Positions 1-10,700 of a stretch of DNA of 64,000 bases are shown piece by piece. This DNA is from Sulfurospirillum sp. UBA4058. GTDB taxonomy: Bacteria > Campylobacterota > Campylobacteria > Campylobacterales > Sulfurospirillaceae. Where the stretch lies: the NCBI GenBank assembly GCA_002382085.1, contig DFZK01000010.1, forward strand, positions 1 to 64,000, read 5' to 3'. The notes beneath the pieces were generated by a model, which was not told where the DNA came from, searched no databases, and saw only the letters and a list, made by a program, of their open reading frames with translations. Each line of letters begins with the position of its first letter. The first letter of the stretch is position 1. The position numbers and the translations under genes are program-made.

Positions 1-69
1 ATCATAAGATTAAGTACGTACATGTGATGTCATAAAACCGTGTTTTACAACGAGAATTTTTAAGGCACA

Positions 70-100
70 TGAACATAAACCACTTAAGCGAGTATGTTCA
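70..100 (-). other. Stem-loop in the rplA downstream spacer
   Basis: Eight-base arms (70-77 and 93-100) pair around a 15-base loop just after the rplA stop. In this operon type the next gene is normally rplJ, which would lie outside the window, and its leader is often a ribosomal-protein binding site. An autoregulatory L10-leader-like element is possible, but I can only see the hairpin itself. Confidence 0.35.
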
Positions 101-109
101 CGTAAATCG

Positions 110-814
110 TTATCTAAGGTCGATTAATTCTTGATTTTCAAGGTTCATTGATGGGCTCATTGTAAGTGACAATGCAGCGCTTTTAATATATTTACCTTTT
201 GCAACAGCAGGTTTATGTTTGTTGATTGCTTTGATAAATGCTTCAAAGTTCTCTCTGATTTGCTCAGATGTGAAGCTAATTTTACCAATACCTGCGTGAA
301 TATTTCCTTGTTTGTCAACACGGAAGTTTACTTGTCCACCTTTGTTATTCTCAACAGCTTTAGCAACATCCATTGTTACAGTACCTGTTTTTGGATTTGG
401 CATGATACCTTTTGGTCCAAGAATACGACCAACTTTACCCACTAAACCCATCATGTTTGGTGTAGCAATCAAGACATCAAAGTTGATACGACCTGCTTGA
501 ATCTCTTCAATCAAATCATCACTACCAACGATATCAGCACCAGCAGCTCTTGCTTCATCGGCTTTCTCGTCTTTAGCAATAACCGCAACACGAACTGTTT
601 TACCCGTACCTGAAGGAAGAACAACAGAACCTCTTACCATTTGATCCGCATGACGTGGATCAACGTTAAGTTTAAGTGCTATTTCGATTGTTTCATCAAA
701 TTTTGCAGATGCGAGGTTTTTAATATTACCAAGTGCTTCATCAACAGAATATTTTTTCTCTTTATCAACTTTTTTCAAAAGTTCTTGAAAACGTTTATTT
801 ACTTTCTTTGCCAT
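110..814 (-). CDS. rplA: 50S ribosomal protein L1
   Basis: L1 binds 23S rRNA at the mobile L1 stalk and helps move deacylated tRNA out of the E site; in many bacteria it also represses its own operon by binding mRNA. The 234-residue protein is full length for bacterial L1. The signature GPKGIMPNPKTGTV lies near residues 130-145, and the N-terminal basic stretch (KKVNKRFQELLKK) is typical. It follows rplK by 65 bases on the same strand, the conserved rplK-rplA order. Translation starts at the ATG at 814 after a GGAGATAAAG-like ribosome binding site. Nothing is unusual; identification is firm. Confidence 0.98.
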   Translation of the reverse strand: MAKKVNKRFQELLKKVDKEKKYSVDEALGNIKNLASAKFDETIEIALKLNVDPRHADQMVRGSVVLPSGTGKTVRVAVIAKDEKADEARAAGADIVGSDDLIEEIQAGRINFDVLIATPNMMGLVGKVGRILGPKGIMPNPKTGTVTMDVAKAVENNKGGQVNFRVDKQGNIHAGIGKISFTSEQIRENFEAFIKAINKHKPAVAKGKYIKSAALSLTMSPSMNLENQELIDLR

Positions 815-879
815 TCTTTATCTCCGCATAATTTTGCTTCCGCCTTTATATTTAAAACCCTGACGGTAAAGGGTTAGAC

Positions 880-1305
880 TTAATCGACGACGTTAATACC
901 GATGCTTCTAGCAGAACCTGAAATAATTTTCGCTGCTTGTTCACGATCTGTTGTATTAAGGTCAGCAATTTTTTTCTCAACAATCTCAAGAATTTGAGCT
1001 TTGCTAAGTGTACCAACTTTATTTTTTAAAGGGTTGCTTGATCCACTTTTAAGACCGACTGCTTTTTTAATAAGATCCGTAGCAGGCGGTTGTTTTGTGA
1101 TAAATGTAAAGCTTTTATCCGCATAAACCGTAATCACGACAGGGATTCTAAATCCAGCTAAATCTTTCGTTCTTTCATTGAACGCTTTACAAAATTCCAT
1201 AATATTCACGCCTCTTTGACCAAGAGCCGGACCAACCGGTGGTGATGGATTTGCTTTAGCGGCTTCAATTTGTAATTTAATTTCGCCAATGACTTTTTTT
1301 GCCAT
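880..1305 (-). CDS. rplK: 50S ribosomal protein L11
   Basis: L11 forms the base of the GTPase-associated stalk with 23S rRNA and is needed for the RelA stringent response in organisms that have it. At 141 residues it has the normal length. The N-terminal domain carries the conserved proline-rich PSPPVGPALGQRGVNIMEFCK region (residues about 20-40, the thiopeptide-binding helix), and the C-terminal rRNA-binding domain ends with GSARSIGINV. It lies 16 bases downstream of nusG and just upstream of rplA, so it is almost certainly cotranscribed with both. Confidence 0.98.
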   Translation of the reverse strand: MAKKVIGEIKLQIEAAKANPSPPVGPALGQRGVNIMEFCKAFNERTKDLAGFRIPVVITVYADKSFTFITKQPPATDLIKKAVGLKSGSSNPLKNKVGTLSKAQILEIVEKKIADLNTTDREQAAKIISGSARSIGINVVD

Positions 1306-1321
1306 TTTTTTTCCTTTACGC

Positions 1322-1852
1322 TTAAACTATTTTTTCAACTTGAGAATAAAGAATCTCAACGGGTGTACTTCTACCAAAAATTGAAACATTGAGTGTGAGT
1401 TTGCCGTGAACCATATCGTACTCTTCGACTGAGCCGGTGAAGTTTGCAAAAGGACCTTCCGTGATCCTAACGCTCTCGCCCGTCTCAAAGAAAATTTTCG
1501 GTTTAGGCGCACCTTTTTTCTCGGCTTTTTCCAAAATCAATGCGATGTCTTTTTCGCTTAACGGCGTAGGTTTTTTAGCCTCTCCGATAAATCGTCCGAC
1601 TTTCGGCAAAGATTGGATTAAATGCCAAAGTGCCGTATCCAAATCCAGTTTTGCAAACGCATAACCCGGATACAAGCTTCGCTCACTAATCTTCTTTTTA
1701 CCATTCTTAACTTCAATGACATCTTCTGTCGGAACAAGAATTTGCTCTAACTTATCGGCAATACCATGATCATTAACAAGAGTGATAATTCCTTTTTTAA
1801 CTGCTTGTTCACTTCCGGCATAGGTTTGAATTGCATACCATCGATGTGCCAT
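1322..1852 (-). CDS. nusG: Transcription termination/antitermination factor NusG
   Basis: NusG binds RNA polymerase and links it to Rho or to the leading ribosome. The 176-residue protein has the NGN domain first (starts MAHRWYAIQTYAGSEQAVKK) and the C-terminal KOW domain with the GPFANFTGSVEEYD segment near residues 130-145. It sits between secE (9 bases upstream) and rplK, the standard bacterial arrangement. Length and motifs are normal. Confidence 0.97.
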   Translation of the reverse strand: MAHRWYAIQTYAGSEQAVKKGIITLVNDHGIADKLEQILVPTEDVIEVKNGKKKISERSLYPGYAFAKLDLDTALWHLIQSLPKVGRFIGEAKKPTPLSEKDIALILEKAEKKGAPKPKIFFETGESVRITEGPFANFTGSVEEYDMVHGKLTLNVSIFGRSTPVEILYSQVEKIV

Positions 1853-1861
1853 TTTCTCTCC

Positions 1862-2041
1862 TTAAATTAAAGAGGACAAAGAAAAAGACATAACAGCGTC
1901 AATCAATGCTAAAAAAAGTGATATAACGGTTACGACGACAAAAACAGAAATGAATGCATTTCGAATCTGTTCTTTAATCGGGAAAATAACCTTTGACAAC
2001 TCAGCTTTAGAATATTGATAATAAGCTCTTAATTTTTCCAT
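1862..2041 (-). CDS. secE: Preprotein translocase subunit SecE
   Basis: SecE is the small essential subunit that clamps SecY in the inner-membrane translocon. I translated this short gene by hand: 59 residues, starting MEKLRAYYQYSKAELSKVIF. It has an amphipathic N-terminal helix, the conserved IFPIKEQIRNAF hinge and one C-terminal transmembrane helix rich in V, I and F. This is the short, single-TM SecE found in most bacteria outside Enterobacteria. The position between tRNA-Trp and nusG matches the conserved epsilonproteobacterial order. Confidence 0.95.
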   Translation of the reverse strand: MEKLRAYYQYSKAELSKVIFPIKEQIRNAFISVFVVVTVISLFLALIDAVMSFSLSSLI

Positions 2042-2058
2042 TGTATTACCTCGACTAG

Positions 2059-2134
2059 TGGCAGGGTAGGAGGGACTCGAACCCCCAACCTGCGGTTTTG
2101 GAGACCGACGCTCTACCGTTGGAGCTACTACCCT
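2059..2134 (-). tRNA. trnW: tRNA-Trp (anticodon CCA)
   Basis: A full cloverleaf can be folded: acceptor AGGGTAG pairs with CTACCCT, the anticodon loop is CTCCAAA, and the T-loop is GTTCGAGTC. The discriminator is G and CCA is encoded. It is embedded between rpmG and secE in the translation operon. Confidence 0.97.
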
Positions 2135-2163
2135 ACATGTAAAGTTAAGTCAAAAAATTCGAC

Positions 2164-2322
2164 TTAACTTTTTAACTTCACTTCTTTGTGAACGGTGTGT
2201 TTTTTCAAACGTGGACAATATTTACTGAGTTCTACTTTCTCGGTATTTGTCTTACTATTTTTAGTCGTCGTGTAGTTAATATCACCACACTCTGAACATT
2301 TTAATCCGATTTTAACGGTCAT
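2164..2322 (-). CDS. rpmG: 50S ribosomal protein L33
   Basis: L33 is a small 50S protein near the E site. Hand translation gives 52 residues, starting MTVKIGLKCSECGDINYTTT and ending KEVKLKS. It keeps the first CxxC pair (CSEC) and one cysteine of the second pair (KYCPRLKKH), so the fourth zinc ligand of the classical C+ form is a leucine. This three-cysteine pattern resembles what I recall for epsilonproteobacterial L33. It lies between tuf and tRNA-Trp. Confidence 0.95.
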   Translation of the reverse strand: MTVKIGLKCSECGDINYTTTKNSKTNTEKVELSKYCPRLKKHTVHKEVKLKS

Positions 2323-2343
2323 TGGACTTTCCTTAACGAATTG

Positions 2344-2369
2344 ACATGTAAGGGTTTCCCCTTACATGT
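2344..2369 (-). terminator. Hairpin after tuf built from two ACATGTAA palindromes
   Basis: An 11-base perfect stem (2344-2354 with 2359-2369) and a 4-base loop sit 9 bases past the tuf stop. Each arm contains one copy of the window-wide ACATGTAA motif. There is no U-run after the stem, so it may be an mRNA-stabilising or attenuating hairpin between the abundant tuf message and rpmG rather than a full terminator. Confidence 0.6.
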
Positions 2370-2378
2370 GAAACTTAC

Positions 2379-3578
<1,200 letters not shown>

Positions 3579-3650
3579 TTTTTCCTCCGTAATGAGTTTT
3601 TGTTTTTAATGCATGTTCAATTTGCAAAGTTTTTAAAACTTTATAGTAAA

Positions 3651-3725
<75 letters not shown>

Positions 3726-3874
3726 CGACGACATAAAAGGGAACCGACATGATATCTAAAAACTGTAACAATCTGATTTCATAAAACGTAAGAAAGGTAA
3801 GCCTACTGAACTTGTTCTGTAGTGCATTAATGCAGAAGAAATTCAACAGCTCCCAGTTTATGTTACAAAATCGT

Positions 3875-3951
3875 TGGAGCGGGAGACGGGACTCGAACCC
3901 GCGACCCCCAGCTTGGAAGGCTAATGCTCTAGCCGACTGAGCTACTCCCGC
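3875..3951 (-). tRNA. trnG: tRNA-Gly (anticodon TCC)
   Basis: Full cloverleaf with acceptor GCGGGAG/CTCCCGC, anticodon TCC in loop CTTCCAA, T-loop GTTCGAGTC and encoded CCA. It is separated by only 3 bases from tRNA-Tyr upstream. The 149-base spacer to the following tRNA-Thr holds no gene that I can support. Confidence 0.97.
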
Positions 3952-3954
3952 AAA

Positions 3955-4039
<85 letters not shown>

Positions 4040-4088
4040 GTATCTATACCATTTTATTTCTGGTCAAACACTGTCTTTCACAAAAAAG

Positions 4089-4164
4089 TGGAGCTGGTGA
4101 ACGGAGTCGAACCGCCGACCTACTGCTTACAAGGCAGTTGCTCTACCGACTGAGCTACACCAGC
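4089..4164 (-). tRNA. trnT: tRNA-Thr (anticodon TGT)
   Basis: Acceptor GCTGGTG/CACCAGC, anticodon TGT in loop CTTGTAA, T-loop GTTCGACTC, encoded CCA. It is the first gene of the tRNA-tuf-ribosomal-protein operon, about 20 bases after the -10 box. Confidence 0.97.
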
Positions 4165-4184
4165 ACCCGTGATTGTGAGGTGAA

Positions 4185-4213
4185 AGTATATCTTAATTGA
4201 CAAGCAAAGTCAA
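4185..4213 (-). promoter_or_regulatory. Sigma-70 promoter of the tRNA-tuf-rplA operon
   Basis: On the minus strand TTGACT (4208-4213) is followed after exactly 17 bases by TATACT (4185-4190), then about 20 bases to the 5' end of tRNA-Thr. Near-consensus boxes with ideal spacing suit a stable-RNA/translation operon. Confidence 0.85.
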
Positions 4214-4264
4214 TACTATTCTACGCTAAAATAATCGGTATCTTTATCCGAGGAGATTTATCGC

Positions 4265-5008
4265 ATGAAAATTCTTTTTTCACCGAGTGAAACGAAAACT
4301 CTTTTTCGCAAAACACCCCCTTTGCATTCCGATAGTTTTATCTTTCCCGATCTTTATAAACGACGTTTGGAAGTCTTAGAACGCTATCAATCGTTACTCA
4401 AAACCGCAAACGAGGCAAGCCTTCGTTCGCTTTTCGGACTCAAAGATATTTCGCTTTGCAAAGAGTGGACGCAAACACCTTTATTCGAAGCTCCGACATG
4501 TAAAGCAATCGAACGTTATAGCGGCGTCGCTTACGATTATTTAGATTATGCTTCTTTGAATCCTTCGTCCCAAACGTTTCTCGATCAAAACGTAATGATT
4601 TTTTCCAATCTTTTCGGACCGATTTTGGCGCAAGACGAAATTCCCAACTACCGAGTTCATCAAGGTGCATCGCTTGAGGGCTTTAAACCCGAAACGTTTT
4701 ATCATTCTTTTTTTTCACAGGCCATTGATGATTGGATTGCGAACGAGACGCTCTTAGATTTACGCGCCGGATTTTACGAAAAGTTTTATATGCCGCAAAA
4801 ACCTTATATCACGATGAAGTTTCTCAAAGGAGGAAAGGTTGTCAGCCATTTTGCCAAAGCATACCGCGGTAAAGTCTTAAGACAGATTGCTTGCGAACAA
4901 CCCGTCGATGATGCGGCACTGCAAACGATTGCTTTTGAACATCTTCGTATCGTCGAAATACACCGTAAAAAACTAAAACACGAATATGTTTACGAGATTA
5001 TTGATTGA
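4265..5008 (+). CDS. yaaA: YaaA-family (DUF328) peroxide-stress protein
   Basis: The 247-residue protein begins MKILFSPSETKT, the typical N-terminus of YaaA/DUF328 proteins, and carries the family-type YSGVAYDYLDY segment near residue 80. E. coli YaaA lowers intracellular free iron during peroxide stress and binds DNA; a similar role here is inferred from family only. A good ribosome binding site (GAGGAG) lies 12 bases before the ATG. The gene diverges from the tRNA operon and has its own short upstream region. No signal peptide or membrane segment is visible. Confidence 0.8.
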   Translation: MKILFSPSETKTLFRKTPPLHSDSFIFPDLYKRRLEVLERYQSLLKTANEASLRSLFGLKDISLCKEWTQTPLFEAPTCKAIERYSGVAYDYLDYASLNPSSQTFLDQNVMIFSNLFGPILAQDEIPNYRVHQGASLEGFKPETFYHSFFSQAIDDWIANETLLDLRAGFYEKFYMPQKPYITMKFLKGGKVVSHFAKAYRGKVLRQIACEQPVDDAALQTIAFEHLRIVEIHRKKLKHEYVYEIID

Positions 5009-5065
5009 TTTAGAATAAAAAAGGTACAATTAGCCGCAAATCTATCATTTAGGTAAGGAGACGCT

Positions 5066-5287
5066 ATGGATATTTTACAATGGATCGTCATCGGCGTATT
5101 GGTTTATACGATCTACTATCTTATTAACAAATACGAACAACGCGTCAATGAACTGACTCGTCTCATCGAGCTGAACCGCGAAGAGATTAACCGCAATAAA
5201 GAGAATATTGCAAAAAATGCCGACGGCGTCGCGAAAAATAAAGAAAAGCTTGATCTCAACCAAGCAATTATCGAAAAACTCAAATAA
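5066..5287 (+). CDS. Small membrane-anchored coiled-coil protein
   Basis: The 73-residue protein has one N-terminal transmembrane helix (residues about 4-22, ILQWIVIGVLVYTIYYLI). A charged stretch follows with repeating N/K/E residues (EEINRNKENIAKN, DGVAKNKEKLDLN), which should form a continuous helix or coiled coil. A strong AAGGAG site precedes the ATG. No known family is recognised. It could be a scaffold for oligomeric membrane complexes, but that is speculation. It ends at a strong hairpin (5302-5338). Confidence 0.7.
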   Translation: MDILQWIVIGVLVYTIYYLINKYEQRVNELTRLIELNREEINRNKENIAKNADGVAKNKEKLDLNQAIIEKLK

Positions 5288-5301
5288 TCCGATCGAATAG
5301 C

Positions 5302-5338
5302 CTAAGAATCAAAGAGCAATGCCGCTCTTGATTCTTAG
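5302..5338. terminator. Bidirectional terminator hairpin
   Basis: Arms 5302-5317 and 5324-5338 pair over 15 positions with a single bulged A and a 6-base loop. It stands between the plus-strand small gene and the minus-strand GGDEF-EAL gene, so it can end both transcripts. Confidence 0.75.
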
Positions 5339-5379
5339 ATAGACGACATGTCAAACAATCCGAGAATACCTTCTCTTCT

Positions 5380-7557
5380 TTAAAAAGATTCGGCAAACAT
5401 CCGAAACTCGTCTTGCGGCATCGGTTTGGCGAAATGAAATCCTTGAACCTCATCGCATCCGTGTCCGCCTAACGCTATCAACGTCTCGCCCTCTTCGACG
5501 CCTTCGGCGATCGTTTTGAGATTCAGGCTCTTTGCCATTTGGATAACGGCCTTGACGATGGCGGCGTCTTCTTGATCGTGCAATAAATTTTTAATAAACG
5601 ATTGGTCGATTTTCAATTTATCTACGGCAAATTTTTTCAGATACGACAAAGACGAATATCCCGTTCCAAAATCGTCGATGGAAAGTTTAACCCCGATCGC
5701 TTTAAGATTTTGGATCGTCGTTCGTATTTTTTCCGTATCGTACATCATTGCGGATTCTGTTAGTTCTATCTCAAAGAACTCAGGCGAAAGTCCCGAGCTT
5801 GCAAGTGCTTTTTTGACAATTTCCTCTAGATTTCCTCGTTTAAACTGTACGGTCGAAATATTAACCGCAACGACGATTTGAATCCCCTGTCGATGCCAAA
5901 GCACCGCTTGTTTGCACGCCTCATTGATTACCCATTCGCCGATTTTAATAATTAAACCGCTGTTTTCGGCAATCGGTATAAACTTAGAGGGTGCAATCAG
6001 ACCTTGCGTCGGGTGAATCCATCGAAGGAGAGCCTCGGCACCCGTAATCGTTTGCCTTTGAATGTCGATTTGCGGCTGGTAATGCAAAATAAACTCTCGA
6101 TTGGCGATCGCGTTTTTCATATCGTGTAAGATTCGAAAATATTCTATCGTCTCTTCGTTCATCGAAGCATCGAAAAAATAAAACATATTTTTACCGAGTT
6201 CTTTGGCTTTGTGCATCGCGATGTCGGCTTTTCGTACCAATGCGTCAAAGTCGTCTCCTTCGATCGGATAAACCGCAACGCCGATCGAAACGGAAGACGT
6301 AAGGTGATGCGTATCAACACTTAAAGGGGTTTGAAAACTTTCCACGATGCGTTCGCATACCGACGTAATATCTTCGTTAGAACGGATATTGTTTAAAATA
6401 ATTAAAAACTCGTCTCCGCTATGCCTTGCTAAAATATCGTTATCCCGAAGATTGTCCTGAAGCCTTTGCGCCACGCTTTTTAAGAGCATATCTCCGATGG
6501 CATGCCCAAAAGAGTCGTTGACGGTTTGAAAGTCGTCCACGTCGATAAATAAAACAGCCATTTGGTGGCTATGTTCCGTTTTAGGTTTATGCAAAAGGAC
6601 TTGCTCCACTTCCAATTTTGCGCGTACTCGATTGGGCAATTCCGTTAGGTGGTCGTGATAGGCTAAAAATTCAACCTTTTTTTCTGCCTTTTTTTGCATG
6701 CTTACATCGCGCCCTATTGCGATGATACCGACGACGTTTCCTAATTTATCGAGCTCGGGAACCATCTGTATGTGATGGACATGCTCTTCGTCTTTAAATC
6801 GAAACGTTTGGTCGTATTCCATCCCTTTGCCCGTTCGAATAACGGAGTGTAGCTTTTCGATATATTCGGCGTACGTTTCTCCGAAAGTATCTACGCTTAC
6901 CTCTTTTCCGATCAAGGTTTCGATCGGCACGTCAAAATATTTTTGGATTTGGTAGTTCAAATAAACAACCCTGCACTGTGAATCGTACCATGCGATATTG
7001 TTCGGAGAGTTATCGACGACGTCTTTAAACTTAAAACAGGTCTCTTTACCGAGCATCTGTTCCACAAAGCTTTTTTGATCGGCAATTTCTCGACAGACCG
7101 CTAACTGGTACGACTTGCCTTCAAAATCAAAACGGCTGATGCTCATGTCTATCGGGATCGTATGCCCTTTTTTCGTTTTATGGCGCGTCGTAAAACGAAT
7201 CGTTTTTTCCTCTTTCATCTTTACAAAAAACTTTTTAGCTATATCGGGTGACCAACTCGGATCGATGTCGAAAAGGCTCATGCCGTTTGTGAATTCATCC
7301 CGCGAATACCCTAACATTTTTGCCGCCGTTTCATTCACGTATAAAAAATGAGGACTCTCTTGATAGGTTAAGAAAATCGCTTCACCCAGATGATCTAACA
7401 CAACGGGAAGCGCACATTTGGGAGAGGCTTTGGACGCGTAACATTTCATAAACGGAAAATCGGGGATTTTTTGAAGAATCGTATTAAACAGAAGGTGGCG
7501 TTGGTCTTGAGATAGCATGGACATAGTTGTATGATAGCCTTTGGGAAAATAATGCAC
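5380..7557 (-). CDS. PAS-PAS-GGDEF-EAL cyclic-di-GMP signalling protein
   Basis: This 725-residue cytoplasmic protein has two PAS sensor domains (about residues 45-160 and 170-290), a GGDEF domain (about 300-460) and an EAL domain (about 475-720). The diguanylate cyclase motif reads SGDEF. The phosphodiesterase site looks complete: EALLRW, ELTES, DDFGTGYSS, KIDQSFI and AEGVE. It probably degrades c-di-GMP, with the GGDEF half either weakly active or regulatory. No membrane segment is seen. The start is uncertain: 7557 is a GTG without a clear ribosome binding site, and ATGs at 7524 and 7518 are alternatives. Confidence 0.9.
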   Translation of the reverse strand: MHYFPKGYHTTMSMLSQDQRHLLFNTILQKIPDFPFMKCYASKASPKCALPVVLDHLGEAIFLTYQESPHFLYVNETAAKMLGYSRDEFTNGMSLFDIDPSWSPDIAKKFFVKMKEEKTIRFTTRHKTKKGHTIPIDMSISRFDFEGKSYQLAVCREIADQKSFVEQMLGKETCFKFKDVVDNSPNNIAWYDSQCRVVYLNYQIQKYFDVPIETLIGKEVSVDTFGETYAEYIEKLHSVIRTGKGMEYDQTFRFKDEEHVHHIQMVPELDKLGNVVGIIAIGRDVSMQKKAEKKVEFLAYHDHLTELPNRVRAKLEVEQVLLHKPKTEHSHQMAVLFIDVDDFQTVNDSFGHAIGDMLLKSVAQRLQDNLRDNDILARHSGDEFLIILNNIRSNEDITSVCERIVESFQTPLSVDTHHLTSSVSIGVAVYPIEGDDFDALVRKADIAMHKAKELGKNMFYFFDASMNEETIEYFRILHDMKNAIANREFILHYQPQIDIQRQTITGAEALLRWIHPTQGLIAPSKFIPIAENSGLIIKIGEWVINEACKQAVLWHRQGIQIVVAVNISTVQFKRGNLEEIVKKALASSGLSPEFFEIELTESAMMYDTEKIRTTIQNLKAIGVKLSIDDFGTGYSSLSYLKKFAVDKLKIDQSFIKNLLHDQEDAAIVKAVIQMAKSLNLKTIAEGVEEGETLIALGGHGCDEVQGFHFAKPMPQDEFRMFAESF

Positions 7558-7767
7558 CGACGATTTTCATCATTTCGTCACATCTTAGTCACATCATTTT
7601 ACAAACCTATCCTAAAATTTTATTGAAATGCCGACGATCAAACGCCGTGACGATACGTACATGTAGCAAATCGGCATACCTCGTTTCAAACCTTTCGCCG
7701 TTTCTGAAATAACACGGTTCAAAAGATTCTTGCATACCGACGCTTTTTGTCGCTACATGTCACGCAA

Positions 7768-7785
7768 AGGGGCGGTTTCGCCCCT
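7768..7785 (-). terminator. GC-rich hairpin after putA
   Basis: Seven GC-rich pairs (AGGGGCG with CGCCCCT) and a 4-base loop lie 10 bases past the putA stop and are followed on the minus strand by TTT. This is likely the terminator of the liv-putA transcript. Confidence 0.7.
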
Positions 7786-7794
7786 AAGGTATTT

Positions 7795-10700
7795 TCACGC
7801 TTTAATGCCGCGTGCACCGAGATTTCCGTAACGGTGGTAACTGTGAGAAATGCTTTGTTCCATAAAATAATGCAACAACTCCAAGCGTCCTTCCATCAAC
7901 GGTTTTTCCCGAACGATAAACGTGGCACTTTTTGCCGCTTCTTCAAATACGAACGGCGAAATACGTGCCGCATCGGCGTAGAAAATCTTTTGTACCGAAG
8001 CGAAGCATTGCGCAAACTCGGCTTCGTTTTCGCGTATGAGCGTATCGTACGCACCAAGCCAACGCTCTTTGGTTTCATACATAAATGAAACCACACTGTT
8101 TTCCGCCTCCGAAGCGATACTGACATGTAAAGGGACTTGAGCGATTTTCGCCGCTACGATGCGGCTTAAAACGTCGAATAAGCTATCTTCTTGGCAGACG
8201 CGTAGGGCGACTTTGCGTAAGGGTAAATAGTTAAAGATATTGTCTTCGCCTCGTACCTTGGCAAAATCGACCTCTTTGGAAAAAATCTCTTCGTAATTTT
8301 CAAGATAACTTGCCGTAGCGAAAGAGAGTTTTTCAAACGCCTCTTTGAAAGCACCGTGCGTTCCGTGTTCGGCTTGGCGAGCCCATTCGCCGATCAAATC
8401 GCTCCATGCGTGTTTGAGGGAACCTTTGATCTTCGGCGTACCGACCTCTTCGACGTCCATAAAAAGCGTTACGTAGTTATACGCACCCGCTTTGCGTCCC
8501 GCACCTACCGCGGATTTTCCCATACCGCCGAAAGGTTGGCGAAGTACGATTGCGCCCGTCGTTCCGCGATTGACGTAAAGATTGCCCGCTTTCAGATGCG
8601 CTTTCCAATACGCCACTTCCCTTTCATCCAAGGACTCGATCCCCGAAGTCAAACCGTATCCCGTCGCGTTGACGATGTCGACCGCGTGTTTAAGGTCTTT
8701 GGCACACATCACGGAAAGTACCGGTCCGAAAAGTTCGTTCATATGGCAAAAACTGCCCTCTTTGACGCCCCATTTAATTGCGGGTTTTAACATGTAAGGA
8801 TTACCCTCGACGTATTCGGGTGCCAAGGCCCAGCTCTCGCCGGCTTCCAAACTCTCCAATGCGCGTTTGAGTGCGCCGCTTGGTTGGTTGGCAAGCGTTC
8901 CTAAACGATTTTTAAAATCCCAAACGGAACCTACATGTAAGCTTTTTGCGGCGTCGATTAACCCTTTTTTAAAATGCGAATCATGGTAGACTTCTTCTTC
9001 TAAAACCAAAAGCGAGGTTGCGGAGCATTTTTGACCGCTGTTGGAAAACGCAGAATGAACCACGTTTTTGATCGCCTGCTCGCGGTCACTCATCGCGGTT
9101 ACGATGGTCGCATCTTTTCCGCCCGTTTCGGCACTTAAAAAGAGATTTGGACGGCTTTTAAGCATTGTGTACGCTGTCTCTTCACCGCCTGTGAGAATCA
9201 CAAAATCAACTTTCTCATTTTTAACAAGATATTCCCCCGCCAAACTTCCCGCGCACGGTACAAATTGGAGGGTGTTTTTGCTCACACCTGCATCCCAAAA
9301 ACATTGGCAGAGCTCGTACGCACACAAAGCTGCGGCGCTGGCAGGCTTGATGATCACGCAGTTACCAGACGCTAACGCAGCGCTGATACCGCCTACTGGA
9401 ATGGCAATTGGAAAGTTCCACGGCGGTGTCACAACGCCCACACCTTTACCTTTACATGTAAGGTTTTTAAACTCCTCAAAATAGCGCGCACTGTAGCCGT
9501 AAAACTCTAAAAAGTCGATCGCTTCGCTGACTTCCACGTCGGTTTCAAAAAAGACTTTTCCCACTTCTGCCGCGGCGACCCCGATGAGATCGCCTCGTTT
9601 GGCGCGCATTTTATTCGCTACTTGACCAAGCACTTTTTGACGCTCGCTCGCACTCAGGCTTCTCCAACCATCCACGTCCTCAGCGGCAATGTCCACGGCA
9701 CGCTCTAAATCTTCTTGGGTCGCAAGTGCGTATTTACCACACACCACGCCCTCTTTCAGTTGCGATTTATCGATGACGGTTTTAATTTCGCGATCCAAAA
9801 TAACCTCGCCGCCGCCGACAACAATAGGCGCAATGCCAACCTCATCGCCTACTTTTTTCTGCCATTTCGCGCGAATGTTTTTTGCCCACTCTTTATTGGG
9901 TGGCAAAATAAAATCGGTATCGGCTTCACCATGGTATTTACCCGTGAAAAAACTTCCGCCTTCATACGTTTCCCACTGCTCGCGGAGCCTATTTTGGTTG
10001 CGTTTTGCACCAATGAAAAGATTTTGCGTGTTCTCAAACGCATCGATAAATTTTTGCTTTTGGCTCTCCCACGCAGGGCTTCTCACGGTCAGCCCAAACG
10101 AGTAGCGAATGAAATTCTCCTCGCCCGTATTTTCATCCAGTCGCCTGACCAAGTACGCAATCGCATTGGTAAACTGCTCTTTTTTCGCCGTGGGTGCGTA
10201 CAAAATCACCTCACCGCTGATCTCTTTGATCGCAAGACGCGCAGACTCACTCATGCCTTCCAACATCTCCATGCTGAAAAATTCGGTGGTGCCGTACTCT
10301 TGTGAGAGCTCATACCCATGCGCCAATTCAAACAGATTGTGCGATGCCATGCCGAGGTTGACATATTTGGCATGCTCAGGTCGCAAGCCAAACTCACCCA
10401 TGATTTTATAGTTGCTATCGGTGTCGATTTTGCGTGTGTGTGTGACGAGTTCCCAGTGGCGAAGCCCTGCTTCGGTCTCTTCCATCTCCATGTTCGCACC
10501 CTTCACCAAGCGCATTTTGATAGGCACACCGCCCTTTTCAACCCGTTGTTTTGCCCATTCGATGAGCTTTTGTTGCCACAGATGCGAATCAGGCAGATAC
10601 GCTTGAAGCACGATGCCAGCTCGAAAATCTTGAAACTCTGGAAGATCCAGCGTCTGGGTAAACGCACTAAAGGTAAGAGAGAGATCGCGGTACTCTTCCA

